A DNA stretch of 64,000 nt from [Mycobacterium] nativiensis (GCF_020172685.1 NZ_CP083986.1:644956-708955), one strand, 5' to 3'; shown: positions 9,439 through 20,951, counted from the stretch's first letter. Notes: a model not told the origin generated them from the letters alone. Translations and numbers: made by a program.

Positions 9439-10449
9439 TCAGATCGTTGTCGGCCTGTTCTCCATGGTGTGAACGAGCTCGGACTCCCGGTCCCGCACCG
9501 AGCACGCGACGTCGAGGAACTGGGCGACAACAGGGGAGCGTTCGTCGCTGTGCCAGCCGATGGCGATCGCCGAGCCGGACCAGTCGTCGATCGCCAGGAA
9601 CTGCACGCCGGGGACCGGCATGTGGTGCATGACGACAGCGCTGGTGACCGCGATGGCCGCCCCGGCCGCGACCAGTTGCGCTTCCTCGGTGATCGAGTTG
9701 ATGGGAACGAGGCGAGCCTTGGTTGATTCGTCACGTGCCGCATCCAGACACCAGAACGCGCGATAAGCCTCGTCGAGGGTGTCCCCGTTGGTGATCGGGT
9801 CACCGATGAGATCTCGCGCGGACACCGAAACCCGTCCGGCGAGGTGGTGCGAGCTCGGCACCATCGCCACGACCGGATCGACGAACAAAACCTCGGTCTC
9901 GATGTTGGCAATGCCTTTCGGCAGCCGCACGAACGCCACGTCAGTGGCCCCCGAGGCCAGGCCCGCCGACGAGTCGCTGACCGGGAATTCCTGCATCTCA
10001 ACGACGACATCGGGGTGGCGTTCCCGGAACTCGGTCAAGATCAACGGCGTCAGTTCGAGCGCAGCACCGGGGACGTAGCCCAGTCGCAGTGTGCCGGCCA
10101 GCCCGCGGGCGGCCCGCCGGGCGGCGGATGCAGCTTCATCAAGAACAGCGAGCGCGGTGCGCGCGCCTTCCAGGAAGACTTCACCGGCGGGTGTCAGCGT
10201 CACCTTGCGGGTGGTTCGCTCCAGCAGCTTGGCGCCGACCTCGTTCTCGAGCTCCTTGATCTGTCGGCTGAGGGCTTGCTGGGCGAGGTGAACCCGCGCC
10301 GCGGCCTTGCTGAAGTGCAACTCCTCGGCGACCGCGACGAAGTGACCCAACTTGCGGGTGTTGATTTCGATGGGCAAATGATAGCCCGGACGATCGAGCC
10401 GTTCGCGTTCGTCATTTCCGCGAACATCTCGCGGGGTCTGCGAGGTCAC
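9439..10449 (-). CDS. LysR-family transcriptional regulator inside the GH5 array
   Basis: A LysR-type regulator of up to 336 residues. The winged helix lies at about residues 31-90 (LGHFVAVAEELHFSKAAARV ... LERTTRKVTLTPAG), followed by a periplasmic-binding-protein-like effector domain (about 115-320). The first start is GTG at 10449, 7 bases after the stop of GH5 copy 3; a TTG at about 10377 would give the more usual length of about 312. It is transcribed with the array and is the obvious candidate to control it. The effector is unknown; a sugar or lipid released by the glycosidases is only a guess. Confidence 0.85.
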   Translation of the reverse strand: MTSQTPRDVRGNDERERLDRPGYHLPIEINTRKLGHFVAVAEELHFSKAAARVHLAQQALSRQIKELENEVGAKLLERTTRKVTLTPAGEVFLEGARTALAVLDEAASAARRAARGLAGTLRLGYVPGAALELTPLILTEFRERHPDVVVEMQEFPVSDSSAGLASGATDVAFVRLPKGIANIETEVLFVDPVVAMVPSSHHLAGRVSVSARDLIGDPITNGDTLDEAYRAFWCLDAARDESTKARLVPINSITEEAQLVAAGAAIAVTSAVVMHHMPVPGVQFLAIDDWSGSAIAIGWHSDERSPVVAQFLDVACSVRDRESELVHTMENRPTTI

Positions 10450-10456
10450 GCCACGC

Positions 10457-12649
10457 TCATCCTGCTCCTGGCGCGCTGACGGCAGCGGCGGTCACGGTGA
10501 CGTTGACAGTGCCTGGGCCGTCTGAGGCGATGACCAGGATGGGGGCGCCTGCCGGGGAGACGACGTGGCCGCCGGTGACGGTGATTTGGTAGCCGTCCGG
10601 GTAGATGGCCTTGGGCACCGAGATCTCAGTCTGGGTGCCGGCGCCGAAGTGTCCTGAGCCGCTGATCATTTCGGTGGAGTAGCTGAACCGGAAGATGCCG
10701 TCGTGGAAGGACCAGGCTTCCGGGGTGCCGGCAACGGCCTGCGGGTACGGCTCGGCCAGCACCGCGAGTTTGGCGGCATCGACGTTGTCGCCGACCGGCG
10801 GCAGGTGGGGGTCAAATACCAGCGCCTGACCCTCCGGTGAACTGCTGGCAACGTCGCCGCCGGTATAGGCCCATTCCATCCAGCCGTACATGAACGGGTT
10901 GGTGCGCCGCAGCGTTTCGGCGATGACGCTGGTGTTGGCGGTGGCTCCGAACTCGGTCATCAGTGCGGGGATATGCTGCGAATCTGCGTATCCTGCCGCG
11001 TTATTCAGGATGATGTCGAAGTTCATCGCGCAGCCGAAGTCGATATCGAAGACCGAGTTCGCCAGGCAGTAGTTGTGGAATCCGAAGATCCCGTGTGGAT
11101 CGTCGACCGTGCCCAACGAGGTGGGGACCACGGTGTTGAACAGGAAGGTCGGCTCGAAGATCACCGGGGTGTTCGGGTCGACGGCCCGGATCGCGGAGGC
11201 CACCTGGTTGTAGAACGGGGTCAATTGCTGCGCGTCGAATTGCGGATTGCCGAAAAAGCTCGACAGCCACGGTGAGCCCGGCCATGGTTCGTTGATGAGG
11301 TTGTAGCCGCCCACGTTGGGGTCACCGGCGAAGTAGTTGGCGACGGCTTCGGTCATCCGGGCGTAGTGGTTGACCAGACCGATCCCGTCCTCGGCTTTGG
11401 CGTTGCCCCAGAAGGCATCCCAGGCATGAAGCTGCGCGGGATTGATCAGGTAGGTACCGATATCGCCGACGTCGGGGTTGGGCAATCCGCCGGTCAGCAC
11501 CGCCCAGTCCGGTGCTCCGTCGCCGCCGAACGACGCGCTGTAGAAGTCTTGGTGGAAGTCGATGATGCTGACGATGCCGTGGTTGGCCAGGGTCTGAACG
11601 GTCTGGTTGATCGAGGCCAGGTAGTCGTAGTCGATGACGCCGGGCTGCGGTTCGACCCCGGCCCACAGGACACCCACCCGCACCGCGTTGAAGCCGCTGG
11701 CGGCCAGGAACGCCGCGTCGTCGTTGTCGAACCCACCGGCGGACGGCTCATACGGCGCGATCTTGTACACCTGGTTGAGTCCGTGCAGGACGACCACGCG
11801 TCCGTCGCTGTCGGTGATCCAGCTGCCGGAGGTCGACAGTCCGGTGTATTCCGGGCTGGCCGGGGCGCCGTCGAGGGTGCCGTAGCGGCCGTGTGTGCCG
11901 TGAACACCGAGCATGCCGGGGTTGCCGCCGGCGCCGCCGAGGGCGGGTAGGTCACCGGCGCCGGTGTAGATGCCGTGGCCGGCGTCGCCGCCGGCGCCGC
12001 CGACACCGATGAGCCAGCCGCCGTTGCCGCCGTCGCCACCGTTGCCGCCCAGGCCGCCGTCTGCGCCGTCGCCGCCGGCGCCGCCGTTGCCGAACATGCC
12101 GGCGTTGCCGCCGGCGCCGCCGATGCCGCCGGCTTCGGTGTTGTTCCAGCCGGCGCCGCCGTCGCCGAAGAGCCAACCGGCGTCGGTGCCGTTGGGGTTC
12201 TCGGCGGTGCCGTCGATGCCGTCGCCGATCAGGGCTCGTCCGGTCAGGGCGAGGAACGGCTGGTTGATGAGGTTGTTGACCTGTTGGCCCAGGTCGCTGT
12301 GGATCCAGCCTTGGATGCCGGTGTGGATCGGGGTGTAGAAGTACTGCTGCAGCCAGATGGCCGGATCGACCGGAGCGGCCACTGCAGCCCCGGGTGTCGC
12401 CAGCGCGCCGAGTTCGGCCAGCACGGTGTCCCAGTGGGCGGGGGCCAAGAAGGTGTCCCAGGCGGTGGGGGTGAGCACCGCATCCCAGTCGAGGTTGCTA
12501 CCCGTGGCGTCCAGGAACGGTGCGATGGCCGCGTCGATCGCGTCGCCGAAATCGGCCCCGGCCTCCGGGGCGGTGGCCAGCGGCGCCATCCCGAATGTCA
12601 GGAACGCGCCGGCAGCAGTGGTCAATCCGATGGCCCGGCTGCCCGTCAT
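10457..12649 (-). CDS. Secreted PGRS-linked endoglycoceramidase-like GH5 glycosidase, copy 3
   Basis: First gene of the minus-strand array, 730 residues from the ATG at 12649, which has GGAG six bases upstream; an in-frame GTG at 12661 is the alternative. The order is signal peptide (about 1-33), N-terminal module, PGRS-like linker, GH5 barrel and C-terminal beta domain. Catalytic glutamates are E454 (INEPWPG) and E566 (MTEFGA). About 160 bases separate it from a divergent plus-strand gene. That stretch is AT-rich and should hold the array's main promoter. Sequence identity with copy 2 is highest in the first about 300 codons. Confidence 0.85.
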   Translation of the reverse strand: MTGSRAIGLTTAAGAFLTFGMAPLATAPEAGADFGDAIDAAIAPFLDATGSNLDWDAVLTPTAWDTFLAPAHWDTVLAELGALATPGAAVAAPVDPAIWLQQYFYTPIHTGIQGWIHSDLGQQVNNLINQPFLALTGRALIGDGIDGTAENPNGTDAGWLFGDGGAGWNNTEAGGIGGAGGNAGMFGNGGAGGDGADGGLGGNGGDGGNGGWLIGVGGAGGDAGHGIYTGAGDLPALGGAGGNPGMLGVHGTHGRYGTLDGAPASPEYTGLSTSGSWITDSDGRVVVLHGLNQVYKIAPYEPSAGGFDNDDAAFLAASGFNAVRVGVLWAGVEPQPGVIDYDYLASINQTVQTLANHGIVSIIDFHQDFYSASFGGDGAPDWAVLTGGLPNPDVGDIGTYLINPAQLHAWDAFWGNAKAEDGIGLVNHYARMTEAVANYFAGDPNVGGYNLINEPWPGSPWLSSFFGNPQFDAQQLTPFYNQVASAIRAVDPNTPVIFEPTFLFNTVVPTSLGTVDDPHGIFGFHNYCLANSVFDIDFGCAMNFDIILNNAAGYADSQHIPALMTEFGATANTSVIAETLRRTNPFMYGWMEWAYTGGDVASSSPEGQALVFDPHLPPVGDNVDAAKLAVLAEPYPQAVAGTPEAWSFHDGIFRFSYSTEMISGSGHFGAGTQTEISVPKAIYPDGYQITVTGGHVVSPAGAPILVIASDGPGTVNVTVTAAAVSAPGAG

Positions 12650-12810
12650 CGTGGACTCCACATCGCTAGCGCATGGAAAAACTGTGATAACTGTCTACGC
12701 GGCTGGAAACTTAGCCGAAATTTTGCTGATTCATCATAGGAAATAGATATTGTTTTATTAGTTTGTGGCCGAAGGCTGCGTAATCCGGCCTCGCGTTAGG
12801 CTGATCCGAC

Positions 12811-13377
12811 ATGTCTGAACCCGAGCCGACCGCACAACCCGCGCCGCTGTTCTTCGAACGCGGCGCAAGTTGGTACTGGGTGCTGTTCGGCCCGGTTGCC
12901 GCGGGATTGCTGGTGCTGATCCAGAGCTCCGGCGGCTACGGGGTCCAGCCGTTGTTCCCCTCGGTGTTGGCGGTGATGGTCTCGGCCATGCTCGCCGTCC
13001 AGGTGAAGGCGGCCCGCATCCACACCTCGGTCGAACTCACGCCGGAGGTCCTGCGGCAGGGCACCGAAACCCTGCGGATCGCCGAGATCGTCATGATCTA
13101 TCCCGAACCTGGGCGGCCCACCGGCTGGCGCAAGCCGGACCCGGAGAAGTGGCAGGAGTCCCGGGCGCTGGGTGAACTGAGCGGGGTGCCGCGGCGGCGG
13201 GTGGGCATCGGGCTTCGCCTGAACGGGCGCCGCACGGTCCAGGCCTGGGCGCGAGACCACCGCAGGCTGCGGGCGGCGCTGGCCGAGCTGGTTCCCGGCG
13301 CGATCCCGCCCCCCGAACTCGTCGAGCACGACGTCGAGCCCGGCCTGGACGACCGAGCGGACGGATCGCAGTTGTGA
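12811..13377 (+). CDS. Membrane protein with PH-like soluble tail (DUF3093-like)
   Basis: A 188-residue protein with two membrane helices (about residues 23-42 and 48-66) and a cytosolic domain whose strand-rich pattern (VELTPEVLRQG ... ALGELSGVPRRR ... VQAWARDHRRL) resembles DUF3093-type PH-like domains in actinobacteria. The function of that family is unknown to me. The ATG start is in MSEPEPTAQPAPLFFERG. The next gene starts in a 4-bp GTGA overlap, so the two are coupled. Confidence 0.7.
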   Translation: MSEPEPTAQPAPLFFERGASWYWVLFGPVAAGLLVLIQSSGGYGVQPLFPSVLAVMVSAMLAVQVKAARIHTSVELTPEVLRQGTETLRIAEIVMIYPEPGRPTGWRKPDPEKWQESRALGELSGVPRRRVGIGLRLNGRRTVQAWARDHRRLRAALAELVPGAIPPPELVEHDVEPGLDDRADGSQL

Positions 13378-13649
13378 GGTCCGTGCGAGCTGCGACGATC
13401 CGGGCGTTGGTCGAGTTGGCCCTGGCCGGCGCCGCGGCGGTGGGTTGCGCGGCGAGCTGGCTGAACGTCAGCTACCTGGCTCTGGTAGCCCCGGTCATCG
13501 ACGGCGAACCCGTCACCACCTCGGTGACGTATCAGCCGCGGATGTTGCTGTTGGTCCTGCTGTTGGCGACGATCGCCGGTGTGCTGGCGGTGATCGGCAC
13601 GGCACGACTGCGCAGGGCGCGCCGCCGACCAGCGACCCACATACCCTAG
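13374..13649 (+). CDS. Small two-helix membrane protein
   Basis: A 91-residue hydrophobic protein with helices at about 10-30 and 52-75 and an Arg-rich C-terminus. It starts with the GTG of a GTGA overlap with the preceding gene. No family is recognised. Its stop codon lies inside the palindromic copper-box-like sequence that precedes the P-type ATPase, so its 3' end doubles as regulatory DNA. Confidence 0.7.
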   Translation: MRSVRAATIRALVELALAGAAAVGCAASWLNVSYLALVAPVIDGEPVTTSVTYQPRMLLLVLLLATIAGVLAVIGTARLRRARRRPATHIP

Positions 13650-13655
13650 GGGGGT

Positions 13656-13657
<2 letters not shown>
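13641..13657. promoter_or_regulatory. Copper-repressor (CsoR/RicR)-like operator
   Basis: The 17-bp sequence ATACCC-TAGGG-GGGTAT is a perfect 6-bp inverted repeat with a 5-base spacer. It resembles the TACCC-N5-GG(G)TA boxes bound by mycobacterial Cu(I)-sensing repressors. It sits at the start of a Cu(I)-ATPase gene, overlapping both the stop of the upstream gene (13647-13649) and the first possible ATG of the ATPase (13656). Copper-induced expression is the inference. Confidence 0.7.
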
Positions 13658-15779
<2,122 letters not shown>

Positions 15780-15810
15780 TGTCCGGGAAAGTCGAACAGG
15801 GGGTTTGCTC

Positions 15811-16173
15811 TTGTCTGTCCTGAAGCTTTCTCGAGGCGTGATTGTCAAGGCCGGAGCGGTATGCGCCGGCGCAGCCGCATTTGCTCTGGTGGTGTCCGGT
15901 CCGGCGGGCGCGGACCCTGCCGATCCTGACCCGTTCAGCCCCGGTGACTGCATGGCGAATGCGAGTGCGGTCTGCAACGCCGGCCCCTACGGCCCCAACA
16001 GCCTGACCAACCCGGCGAACATCAACAGCCCGCTGAATCCGGCGAACATCAACAACCCGGCGAACCCGAACAACCCGGCCAACCCGATGAATCCGGCGAA
16101 TCCGGCCAGCCCGATGAACCCGATGAATCCGGCCAATCCGGCCAGCCCGATGAACCCGATGAACCAGCCCTGA
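15811..16173 (+). CDS. Small secreted Asn/Pro-rich repeat protein
   Basis: About 120 residues. A signal peptide (about 1-35, ending near PAGADPADPD) is followed by DCMANASAVCN, whose two cysteines could pair. The C-terminal half is built from NPAN, NPMNPAN and SPMNPMNPAN units with no charged residues. The TTG at 15811 has a GGGGG ribosome site seven bases upstream; a TTG at 15805 is possible. I do not recognise a family. It lies 31 bases after the copper ATPase but no metal-binding motif is visible. Confidence 0.65.
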   Translation: MSVLKLSRGVIVKAGAVCAGAAAFALVVSGPAGADPADPDPFSPGDCMANASAVCNAGPYGPNSLTNPANINSPLNPANINNPANPNNPANPMNPANPASPMNPMNPANPASPMNPMNQP

Positions 16174-16189
16174 GACGTCAACCCGCCGG

Positions 16190-16265
16190 CGAGTGTGCGC
16201 TGACGGCGTCGAGTGTGCGTCCTGGTCGGGATTTTTCGCCTCAGCCCGCCCAAACCGCACGCTCG
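16190..16265. repeat. Intergenic CGAGTGTGCG repeats
   Basis: CGAGTGTGCG occurs at 16190-16199 and 16210-16219, 20 bases apart, and a one-mismatch inverted copy CGCACGCTCG lies at 16256-16265, with GGGATTTTTCG between. The stretch separates two convergent genes and could fold to end transcription. Similar GAGTGTGCG-rich stretches are, as I recall, recurrent in mycobacterial intergenic DNA. Confidence 0.4.
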
Positions 16266-16284
16266 GCGGCAGAACGCGCTGAGA

Positions 16285-17133
16285 TTACGAGCTCATCCAG
16301 GCCAACTCGGCCGGTAGCTGCCCACGCCAGTAGGTCACGTCGTGACCGCCGGCGGTGAACCCGCCTGCCGGAGGCGGGTTGAGCTGGCCGACGAAGCTCC
16401 TGGTCGCGTAGTAGAAGCTGTCCGAGGTGCCGCAGTCGACCCGTAGCGGGATCGGCGCCAGCCGCGGCGCCAGGCCGAACACCGAGTTCGTCCGCCAGTC
16501 GTCGACGCTGTCGAACGCCCCGGCGGGCGCACCGAAGTAGGTCATGTAGATCGCCGGGCTGATCGCGCAGATCCCGGCGGTCCGTGCCGCGCCGAGCCGG
16601 GTGCCCAGCAGCATCGCGCCGTAGCCGCCCATCGACCAGCCCATGAACCCGACCCGAGTGGTGTCGATGCCCTTGCCGGCCAGCATCGGGATCAGCTCGC
16701 CCAGCACCATCGCCCCGGAATCCCCACCGGAGCTGTGCGGCCGCCAGTAGGTGTTGCCGCCGTCGACGGCCACCACCGCGAACGGCGGCCGGCCGGCGGC
16801 GGTCAGCTTCGCCAGCTCCTCCTCGACGCCGAGGTCCATCACCCACGCCGCGTCGCCGTCTTTGCAGTGCAGGGCGATCACCGGCCGCAACGGTCCGGTC
16901 TGCCCGGGCGGACGGGCGATGATCCAGTTGGTCTCCAACCCGCCGCGGGCCGCGGACACGAACGACCCGGACTCCCGGGTGGGATAGGCGTTGCCGGTGG
17001 CGGCCGGGCCGGTGGGGTCGGGTGCTGCCCCGGCCTCCGACGGGCTGCGCAGCGCACCCGATCCGAACAGGCCCGCAGCCCCCGCGGCACCGACCCCGAG
17101 GCGCAGTGCAGCCCGGCGGGTCAAGTCAGCCAT
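16285..17133 (-). CDS. Tat-exported esterase-type alpha/beta hydrolase
   Basis: A predicted secreted hydrolase of 282 residues. The N-terminus MADLTRRAALRLG has the twin arginines and hydrophobic run of a Tat signal; an ATG four codons upstream (17145) is also possible. The fold resembles the esterase-D/antigen-85-like group, with nucleophile S167 in GWSMGGYGA, preceded by VVAVDGG and followed near the end by AGGHDVTYWR, which holds the likely catalytic histidine. It corresponds in position and character to Rv0519c as I recall. Substrate unknown. Confidence 0.8.
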   Translation of the reverse strand: MADLTRRAALRLGVGAAGAAGLFGSGALRSPSEAGAAPDPTGPAATGNAYPTRESGSFVSAARGGLETNWIIARPPGQTGPLRPVIALHCKDGDAAWVMDLGVEEELAKLTAAGRPPFAVVAVDGGNTYWRPHSSGGDSGAMVLGELIPMLAGKGIDTTRVGFMGWSMGGYGAMLLGTRLGAARTAGICAISPAIYMTYFGAPAGAFDSVDDWRTNSVFGLAPRLAPIPLRVDCGTSDSFYYATRSFVGQLNPPPAGGFTAGGHDVTYWRGQLPAELAWMSS

Positions 17134-17182
17134 GCCCGTAATCATCTCGCGCCGGTGGGCCCCGGCCGGACAGGCACGCCGG

Positions 17183-18178
17183 TCAGGCCGGCCCGGGTCC
17201 GTTTCCGCCGTCGGACGCCGGGGGATGGCCGAACTGCTCCCGGAACGCCTCCACGGTGTAACTCACGACGGTCGCGTCGCGGGGTGCGCGGACGGTGGCG
17301 CTGCGCGGAACGCGGACCATCGGGCCGAGCTCTCCGGCGTAGTTGTCCGGCTTGCCGATCTTGAGCAGCCCCTCGCCGGCGCCGGCCGAGTTGGGGGCGA
17401 TCTCCACCTCACCCTCGGTGACCACGTAGATCAGATCCTCGACGCTGCCCTGTTCGAGCAGCACCGCCCCGGGGCCCAGCCGGACCGGCGTCTGCTCCGG
17501 GCGCGCCGGTGCGGGCGCGGCGGTCGGGGTCAGCTGGATGACGATGTCGGCCAGCGGCACGATCCGGGTGTCGTGGGTGGCCACCACCACGACGCGGTCA
17601 CCGGCGGCCAGACCCCTCAGCAGCTGCACCACCTCGTCGGCCCGGACGAAGTCCAGCTGCGCGGTGGGCTCGTCGGCCAGGATCAGCGGCGGGTCCAGGG
17701 CCAGTGCGCGCGCTACCGCCACCCGCTGCTGCTGGCCTCCGCTGAGCTGGCCCGGCCGGTGGTGGGTGCGGTCGGCCAGACCGACCCGGGTGAGCAGATC
17801 GCGGGCGCGTTCCTGGGCGGACCACTGCGTCCAGTCCGCGGCCCACAGCGGCACCATCACGTTCTCCAGCGCGGTCAGGCTGGGCACCAGGTTGAACGCC
17901 TGGAAGACGATGCCGACGGTGCGACGCCGGTAGGAGGTGATGTCGCGGCGGTTCAGCGCGGTGACATCGGTGGCCCCGAAGAGGATCTGACCGCTGGTCG
18001 GGGACAGGATGCCGCCCAGGCAGGACAGCAGCGTGGTCTTCCCGCACCCGCTGGGGCCGAGCACGACCACCAGCGATCCGGCCGGAATCTCCAGGCTGAG
18101 CCCGTGGATGGGACGGACCGGCTCACCGCTGCCGGTGGCGTATTCGATGACCAGATCACTGATCCGCAGGTCGCCCAT
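17183..18178 (-). CDS. ABC transporter ATPase with C-terminal cyclic-nucleotide-binding-like domain
   Basis: A 331-residue ATPase of the MacB/LolD type. Walker A is GPSGCGKTT (41-49), with Q-loop VFQAFN, signature LSGGQQQR and Walker [10 protein letters not shown]. After about residue 235 comes a second domain with [25 protein letters not shown] and AGELGPM, the pattern of a CRP/cNMP-binding fold, which may sense a ligand or regulate the pump. The same architecture is found, as I recall, in M. tuberculosis Rv0073. It starts 4 bases after the stop of its permease. Confidence 0.87.
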   Translation of the reverse strand: MGDLRISDLVIEYATGSGEPVRPIHGLSLEIPAGSLVVVLGPSGCGKTTLLSCLGGILSPTSGQILFGATDVTALNRRDITSYRRRTVGIVFQAFNLVPSLTALENVMVPLWAADWTQWSAQERARDLLTRVGLADRTHHRPGQLSGGQQQRVAVARALALDPPLILADEPTAQLDFVRADEVVQLLRGLAAGDRVVVVATHDTRIVPLADIVIQLTPTAAPAPARPEQTPVRLGPGAVLLEQGSVEDLIYVVTEGEVEIAPNSAGAGEGLLKIGKPDNYAGELGPMVRVPRSATVRAPRDATVVSYTVEAFREQFGHPPASDGGNGPGPA

Positions 18179-18181
18179 GTC

Positions 18182-19231
18182 TTAGGGCCCCCCGAACGCC
18201 ATCACCGGGTCGACGGCCACCGCGTGCCGCACCCCGGCCAGGCTGGCCAGCAGACCGATCCCCACCGCGGTCAGCATCAGCAGTGCGAAGGAGGAGCCGG
18301 TCACCGCCACCAGCATCGGAAACGCCGGGCCGATCGCCACCGCCAGCACGCCGCCCAGTACCGCCGCGGCCACCGCGACGAGCACCGACTGCAGCGCCAA
18401 TCCGGCCAACACCATCCAGGTGGTGACACCCAGCGCCTTGAACACCGCGAAGTCGCGGCTGCGTTCCAGGGCCGACAGGTAGATCAGCGAGCCCACGATC
18501 AGCGCGGCGACACCCCACAGCAGCACTGACATGTACGACAGCGCCATCTGTGCCCCGGCCAGCGGTCGCACCATGTCGTCGACGGCGGCGGCCCGGTCCA
18601 CCACCCGGAAGCCCTCCGGCACCTCGGCGGGGGTGCCCCGCAGGCCGATCGCCGAGGCCACCGGCTGCCCGGAGAACATCAGCCGCTGCGCCCCCGAGAC
18701 GGTCAGGAAGCCATTGGGTTGCCCGGCCAGCGTCGTCGACTTCTCCACCAGCCCGACGATCCGCAACTTGTCCGGGCCCAGTTCGACCTCGTCGCCGACG
18801 GCGCGCTTCAGCGTGGTGGACATCGCGATCTCGTAGGGCTCGGTCGGGGCACGCCCCGAAGTGATCGGTGGCATCGCCTCCTTGGGCACGCCATAGATGT
18901 TCACGTTCAGCGGCGACTCGCCGTCCTGCAGGATCGTGTTTCCGTACACCACCGGCAACGCCGCTTCGACGCCGGCGATCCGGGCGACATCGCCGGCCTC
19001 CTTCTGCGGGAAGCGTGACGAGCCCATAAACGGACCGACCGCGGCGGCCTGAATCAGGTAGCCGTCGATGTCCAGTGAATCGACCACATGCTCGGCCTCG
19101 ACCCGGAAGCCGTGGGTCAGGCCGGCCAGCACGAGCGTCAGTGCGAACACCAGCCCGGTGCCTACCGCCGCGACGATAAACCGGCGCAGCCGCCACTGCA
19201 GATCACGAAAAGCGGTGATGAGCATCCGCAC
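18182..19231 (-). CDS. FtsX/MacB-type ABC transporter permease
   Basis: A 349-residue permease partner of the following ATPase. One N-terminal helix (about 17-40) is followed by a large extracytoplasmic domain with [10 protein letters not shown] and [17 protein letters not shown], then three C-terminal helices (about 235-345) forming the FtsX domain ([20 protein letters not shown]). The pair resembles Rv0072/Rv0073. Start is GTG at 19231, or the ATG two codons later. A 164-base divergent region separates it from the PPE gene. Confidence 0.85.
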   Translation of the reverse strand: MRMLITAFRDLQWRLRRFIVAAVGTGLVFALTLVLAGLTHGFRVEAEHVVDSLDIDGYLIQAAAVGPFMGSSRFPQKEAGDVARIAGVEAALPVVYGNTILQDGESPLNVNIYGVPKEAMPPITSGRAPTEPYEIAMSTTLKRAVGDEVELGPDKLRIVGLVEKSTTLAGQPNGFLTVSGAQRLMFSGQPVASAIGLRGTPAEVPEGFRVVDRAAAVDDMVRPLAGAQMALSYMSVLLWGVAALIVGSLIYLSALERSRDFAVFKALGVTTWMVLAGLALQSVLVAVAAAVLGGVLAVAIGPAFPMLVAVTGSSFALLMLTAVGIGLLASLAGVRHAVAVDPVMAFGGP

Positions 19232-19395
19232 GCGCGAATGCTATCGCAGGGTGCGCCTGTGACACCCATCTCGGCAGGTGGGTGGCCTGCTCTCCGCGAA
19301 TCCGGAAACCTCGGCCCGTAGAGTCCTTTTCGGCTACAAATACACACAGACCGGTACTGCGGGCCGTCTGTCACGCCCAGGGAGGGGGTCAGTGG

Positions 19396-20790
19396 ATGAA
19401 CTTCGCTGCCTTGCCTCCGGAGATCAATTCACTGCGTATCTATACCGGCCCCGGATCCGCGCCGATGCGGGCGGCCGCTGCGGCCTGGGGCGGCTTGTCC
19501 GCCGAATTGCACTCGGCGGTCACAGCGTACGAATCGGTGGTCGCCGAGCTGACCGGCCAGGCCTTCATGGGGCCGGCGTCGTTGGCACTGACACGGGCCG
19601 CGAGCCTGTATGCGGCCTGGATGAGCGCCACCGCAGCGCAGGTCGATCAGACGACTGCGCAGGCGAACGCCGCTGCCGCAGCGTATGAGGCGGCGTTCAC
19701 CGCGACGGTGCCGCCCTCGGTGGTGGCGGCCAATCGGTCCCAGCTGCTGGTGCTGATCGCCACCAATGCCCTGGGACAGAACACCGCGGCGATCGCCGCC
19801 AACGAGGCCGCCTACGCCGAGATGTGGGCGCAGGACGCCGCGGCGATGTACGCATACGCCGCGGCGTCGGCGACCGCGACCGGACTGGCGCCGTTCCAGG
19901 CGCCGCCGCAGATCAACAATCCGGCCGGGCAGGCCAATCAGGCCGCCGCGGTCGGTGCGGCCGAGGCAACCCAGTCGTCGTCGAACATTCAGTCGCTGCT
20001 GGGGCAGTTGGCCTCGGGGCTCTTCGGTACATCGAACAACGCCGTGCTGCTGCCGGGGGTGGCGGCCGTGGCCGGGCCGGCCCAGGGCCTGGCGGATCTG
20101 ATCACGCTGCCCAGCCTCAGCGACATCGCGGGGCTGAGCGCAGCGCAGGTGGCCTCGCTGATCATGTCCGGGGGAGCATGGGCCTCGGCGGACGCCAGCA
20201 CCCGGGAGATCCTCTCCGAGCAGGATCAGTTGCGGGAGGTGGAGTACCAGATCCTGCACAACATCGACCTGTTCTCGCCGCTGACCCCGTCGCGGCCGGC
20301 CGGCGCCATTCCCCTGACCTCGGCGTCGTTTCCGTCGGCGGCGATCGGCGACGCGGTCACCGCGGGGCGGCTTTCGGTGCCGATCAGTTGGGCGGCCAAC
20401 GCCCCGGAGATCCGCACCCTGTCTTACACCACGCCGTTGGCCGGCCCGGCCGCCGGCGCCGCACCGGCAGCATCGCTGAGCGGAGCCGGCAGCGCGTTCA
20501 GTCAGATGGCCCTGGCGGGCATGGGCGGCAGCGCCCTGGCGGGCTCGGTCAGCCGTGGCCGCGGCGGCGCGGATGCCGCTGATGCGTCGGCCAAGGTTCA
20601 GATGCCGCAGCGCCCGGCAACCGGTGGGGCGGCTGATTCGCAGACCGGTGACGGCGGCGCCGACGGTGCACCCGGGCCCACGGCGATGGGCATCGCCGCG
20701 GAGATTCGCGAATTCGCCGAGCTGCGGGACCGCGGGTTGATCACCAACGACGAATACAACGAACAGAAGATGCGCCTACTGGGACGCTGA
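19396..20790 (+). CDS. PPE family protein, SVP subgroup, with SHOCT-like C-terminus
   Basis: A 464-residue PPE protein likely exported by a type VII (ESX) system. The ATG at 19396 follows a strong GGAGGGGG site. The PPE domain (1-about 175) begins NFAALPPEI with the [11 protein letters not shown]xG turn. The subgroup motif GRLSVPISW is at about residues 330-338, placing it in PPE-SVP. The last 30 residues, [19 protein letters not shown]..., match a short SHOCT-type oligomerisation helix pair. No PE partner gene is adjacent, so the partner must be encoded elsewhere. Confidence 0.88.
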   Translation: MNFAALPPEINSLRIYTGPGSAPMRAAAAAWGGLSAELHSAVTAYESVVAELTGQAFMGPASLALTRAASLYAAWMSATAAQVDQTTAQANAAAAAYEAAFTATVPPSVVAANRSQLLVLIATNALGQNTAAIAANEAAYAEMWAQDAAAMYAYAAASATATGLAPFQAPPQINNPAGQANQAAAVGAAEATQSSSNIQSLLGQLASGLFGTSNNAVLLPGVAAVAGPAQGLADLITLPSLSDIAGLSAAQVASLIMSGGAWASADASTREILSEQDQLREVEYQILHNIDLFSPLTPSRPAGAIPLTSASFPSAAIGDAVTAGRLSVPISWAANAPEIRTLSYTTPLAGPAAGAAPAASLSGAGSAFSQMALAGMGGSALAGSVSRGRGGADAADASAKVQMPQRPATGGAADSQTGDGGADGAPGPTAMGIAAEIREFAELRDRGLITNDEYNEQKMRLLGR

Positions 20791-20951
20791 TCGACACCCG
20801 GTGGCAAGTTCAATGTCTGCGGCACCCTTGGTCGATTAGTTCCGCGTTTGCACCAGGTTTCTGCCCTTTGAATCCTCTTGTGACTTCAGGTTGCGGTGGT
20901 TAGGCTCCGCCCCCGTCAGTCTTGTTCAGGGGTCAGGTGGAGGGTCGGGGA

